Positions 6,765 through 8,810 of a stretch of 8,810 nucleotides of DNA are shown one piece after another. A program made the position numbers and the translations under genes. The stretch spans positions 1-8,810 of the forward strand of contig JAKITZ010000096.1 in assembly GCA_021647805.1 (NCBI GenBank), in the 5' to 3' direction. The first letter of the stretch is position 1, and every line of letters begins with the position of its first letter. The notes beneath the pieces were generated by a model. That model saw only the letters and a list, made by a program, of their open reading frames with translations. It was not told the origin of the DNA and did no database searches. This DNA is from Robiginitomaculum sp. (lineage in GTDB: Bacteria; Pseudomonadota; Alphaproteobacteria; Caulobacterales; Maricaulaceae).

Positions 6765-8544
6765 AATATTAAAACAGGCGATTAGTATCACCACGCGAGC
6801 ACTGTCTGGAAAAGAAGAGCTTGATGTTGTCTTTGGTGGCGAAATAGCCGCAATTTCCGATGGTCGGATTACTCTACCGGCTTTGCCTGCGGATAATAAT
6901 TTGGACAAAATAGCTGTTTTGCGTGGCAAGGCAGACGCGCTGGCTTTGCGAGTGGCGCACCATGATCCGCAATTACACAGTAAACATCGCCCGGGTTCCG
7001 GCCCGGCACGAAGAGTGTATGATGCTTTAGAACAGGTTCGCTGCGAAGCTATTGGCGAACGGGCTTTGGTTGGAGCCGGCAATAACATGCAAGCCGCTGT
7101 TATTGATCGCTGTCTTCGCGAAGGTTATCAAAATGTCAGCAATGTTGATGATGCGCCTTTGACCGAGGCAATAACATTATTGGCCAGAAGCCGTATGAAC
7201 CATCGTCAGCCGCCAAGCGAGGCTGATGGGCTTTTATCCTTTTGGCAAAATGATATAGAGGCCAAGGCTGGTAATGCTTTAGACGCTTTATCCGAGGATT
7301 TATTTGACCAAAGAGCATTTGCTGAGCTGGTTCACGATCTGCTGCGAGATATGCAGTTAATAGATGTACCGGGTTCTGAAGATGCCGATAATGACGATGA
7401 TGCTGAAGATGATGCCGCCGAGGAAAATTCCTCCACCGACGAACATCAAAGTGACGAAGAAGATCAAAGCCAAACCGAAGGCACATCTGATAGCGGTGAT
7501 GCCGACGAACAAGAACAGCAATCTGATTTACTTGATGATGATACCGAGTTGGGTGAGGCTCAGGACGGGCAAGCAGAAGAAGTGCCGGTGCGGCCAAATT
7601 TTCGCTCCATTGGTGATAGCAAGTCCGGTTATCGGGTTTATAACAATAAGCATGACGAGATATTACGAGCCGAAGATCTCTGTGATCCTGAAGAATTGGC
7701 TCGCTTGCGGCAATATCTTGATCGGCAACTCGATCGCCTAAAAGGCGCGGTTTCACGGTTGGCTAATCGCTTGCAACGACAATTAATGGCGCAACAGCAA
7801 CGCACATGGACGTTCGACCTCGAAGAAGGTGTTCTTGATGCCGCGCGCCTGACCAGAGTAGTAACTGATCCAATGCAGCCGCTTAGTTTCAAGCAGGAGA
7901 GCGAAACAGAATTTCGCGATACAGTGGTAACATTATTGCTTGATAATTCGGGCTCGATGCGTGGTAGGCCAATAATGATCGCAGCATTAACCGCCGATAT
8001 TCTAGCAAGAACCTTAGAGCGCTGCGGAGTCAAAGTGGAAATACTGGGTTTTACCACACGAGCCTGGAAAGGCGGACAATCCCGAGAAGACTGGATAGAA
8101 GCAGGAAAACCACGAGATCCTGGTCGTCTGAACGATCTGCGGCATATCATCTACAAGGCTGCTGATGCGCCGATCCGCCGTACATATAACAACCTTGGCC
8201 TGATGATGCGTGAGGGCTTGTTAAAAGAAAACATTGACGGAGAAGCTTTGCTTTGGGCGCATGAAAGATTGATGATGCGACCAGAGGCGCGCAAAATTTT
8301 GTTAGTTATCTCTGATGGCGCGCCAGTTGATGATACCACCCAGTCACAAAATAAAAGCGGTTATTTGGAACAACATTTACGCGAGGTGATTTCTGACATA
8401 GAGCGCCGCTCCCCCGTGCAATTGCTGGCCATCGGTATCGGCCATGATGTTACCCGTTGGTATAAAAAGGCGGTAACCATTACCGATGCTGAACAATTAG
8501 GCGGAGCCGTCACCGAGCAATTAGCAGAATTATTCAAAGCCTGA
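6739..8544 (+). CDS. cobT: CobT, VWA subunit of cobaltochelatase-type complex
   Basis: Partner of CobS; together they form the AAA+/VWA motor of aerobic cobaltochelatase. The 601 residues are close to the family's usual 600-635. The N-terminal domain includes [40 protein letters not shown] (about 72-111). A strongly acidic Asp/Glu/Ser/Gln linker spans about 209-281, as in other CobT proteins. The C-terminal VWA domain has an intact MIDAS: DNSGS (402-406), Thr in GFTTRAW (T439/T440) and the late Asp in ISDGAP (D526). AGGA at 6729-6732 supports the ATG at 6739. The gene is intact despite the upstream insert, so the complex may still be made. Its natural read-through from cobS must now cross the insert. 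GC is about 50% in the line counted. Confidence 0.95.
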   Translation: MTTSESPTEILKQAISITTRALSGKEELDVVFGGEIAAISDGRITLPALPADNNLDKIAVLRGKADALALRVAHHDPQLHSKHRPGSGPARRVYDALEQVRCEAIGERALVGAGNNMQAAVIDRCLREGYQNVSNVDDAPLTEAITLLARSRMNHRQPPSEADGLLSFWQNDIEAKAGNALDALSEDLFDQRAFAELVHDLLRDMQLIDVPGSEDADNDDDAEDDAAEENSSTDEHQSDEEDQSQTEGTSDSGDADEQEQQSDLLDDDTELGEAQDGQAEEVPVRPNFRSIGDSKSGYRVYNNKHDEILRAEDLCDPEELARLRQYLDRQLDRLKGAVSRLANRLQRQLMAQQQRTWTFDLEEGVLDAARLTRVVTDPMQPLSFKQESETEFRDTVVTLLLDNSGSMRGRPIMIAALTADILARTLERCGVKVEILGFTTRAWKGGQSREDWIEAGKPRDPGRLNDLRHIIYKAADAPIRRTYNNLGLMMREGLLKENIDGEALLWAHERLMMRPEARKILLVISDGAPVDDTTQSQNKSGYLEQHLREVISDIERRSPVQLLAIGIGHDVTRWYKKAVTITDAEQLGGAVTEQLAELFKA

Positions 8545-8576
8545 AAACCAAGAAAATTTGTTGATTTTAACTTGAT

Positions 8577-8602
8577 AAAAAACTGTCACGGCAATTGTGA
8601 CA
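8577..8602 (-). terminator. intrinsic terminator of minus-strand small RNA
   Basis: Read on the minus strand, TGTCAC (8602-8597) pairs with GTGACA (8589-8584) across the 7-base loop AATTGCC. One G and then six T follow (8582-8577). This is the classic stem plus U-tract order for the minus strand. On the plus strand the stem is followed by CTTTCCCC, which is a poor U-tract, so it would not serve cobT well. Confidence 0.7.
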
Positions 8603-8759
8603 CTTTCCCCATCGGATAAATACTAGAACTGCTCAGCAGAAAACATTATTTATTTACGAACCTTGCTCGTAAGGGGTTTTCACAAACCCATGTTTCATTG
8701 AGTTCTTTATGTATTCACCATGTCAAAGAGCCGCAAATGACCATGTACCGGCCACTTGC
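8577..8759 (-). ncRNA. candidate structured small RNA, about 183 nt, family unknown
   Basis: The minus strand shows a complete transcription unit without a protein gene. The predicted +1 is at 8759, seven bases after an extended -10. Hairpins follow in order. (1) GCAAGTGGCC (8759-8750) with GGTCATTTGC (8742-8733): 10 pairs including two G·U, 7-base loop. (2) TCTTT (8729-8725) with AAAGA (8708-8704), enclosing ATG/CAT. (3) GGGTTT (8689-8684) with AAACCC (8679-8674) and a GTGA tetraloop. (4) TTACGA (8672-8667) with TCGTAA (8659-8654). (5) ATAAATA (8653-8647) with TATTTAT (8622-8616), enclosing CTGC/GCAG. The terminator comes last. The G·U pairs become A·C mismatches on the plus strand, so the minus strand is the RNA. 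It converges on cobT, ending 33 bases from its stop. It lacks the single long hairpin of 6S RNA and recognisable SRP or tmRNA signatures. Confidence 0.6.
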
Positions 8760-8765
8760 ACCATC

Positions 8766-8774
8766 ATTATAGCA
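8766..8774 (-). promoter_or_regulatory. extended -10 promoter for the minus-strand small RNA
   Basis: Minus-strand TGCTATAAT combines a perfect TATAAT (8771-8766) with the upstream TG of an extended -10 element. No good -35 is seen at 16-18 bases, which extended -10 promoters can tolerate. The expected start near 8759 coincides with the first paired base of the first hairpin. Confidence 0.6.
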
Positions 8775-8810
8775 AATGGCTGTTAACACGGGCATGGCTG
8801 AAACTTATCC

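Noticed and set aside
7136..7756. Minus-strand open frame of 206 codons, rich in His and Arg
   Set aside because: Its composition is the mirror of the acidic linker of cobT; no start context or known domain.
8750..8757. GGCCACTT as part of a cobalamin riboswitch near cobT
   Set aside because: Only one short partial match; the remaining B12-box and core elements are not seen, and the position downstream of cobT would be wrong. No such element was seen before cobS or cobT either.
8577..8759. 6S RNA, tmRNA, SRP RNA or tRNA at the right end
   Set aside because: The structure is a series of separate hairpins rather than one long rod, there is no tRNA-like domain or tag frame, and no SRP core motif is visible.

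Overview
This window looks like a chromosomal segment of an alphaproteobacterium of moderate to low GC. The gene order is partial aroB, a CorC/HlyC-type membrane protein, bolA (opposite strand), a DnaJ-domain protein, cobS and cobT. As far as I recall, this order is characteristic of Alphaproteobacteria. The exact genus cannot be read from the sequence. A few 60-base lines counted by eye give about 50% GC in cobS and cobT and about 28-40% in parts of corC and in the insert described below.

Left part (1-2220): the 3' portion of aroB (shikimate pathway) overlaps by 4 bases (ATGA) with a gene for a CNNM/CorC-type protein with two CBS domains. Middle part (2239-4212): bolA runs on the minus strand and is divergent from a short J-domain protein gene, which is followed by cobS. 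CobS is the AAA+ subunit of the cobaltochelatase-type CobS/CobT motor pair.

Insert (4213 to about 6700): cobS and cobT, normally neighbours, are separated by about 2.5 kb. This stretch holds two co-oriented genes that I do not recognise. One encodes a small protein with three predicted membrane spans. The other encodes a 611-residue P-loop ATPase with a probable C-terminal winged-helix region. The genes are 9 bases apart, the ATPase ribosome site overlaps the upstream stop codon, and a good -10 box lies just before the first gene. They look like one membrane-protein/ATPase module and are the best candidate here for an undescribed protein system. The 3' end of the module carries a perfect 20-base palindrome that competes with a second hairpin.

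Right part (6739-8544): cobT, with its acidic linker and a VWA domain with an intact MIDAS motif. A GC-rich hairpin and an 18-codon upstream ORF sit at its ribosome site.

Right end (8545-8810): no protein gene is seen. On the minus strand there is an extended -10 promoter (TGCTATAAT). Seven bases downstream, a chain of five hairpins begins at the predicted first transcribed base. The chain ends in a terminator hairpin followed by six U. The G·U pairs in the first hairpin fit only the minus strand. I read this as a strong candidate for an independent small RNA of about 183 nt, convergent with cobT. I could not assign it to a known family.
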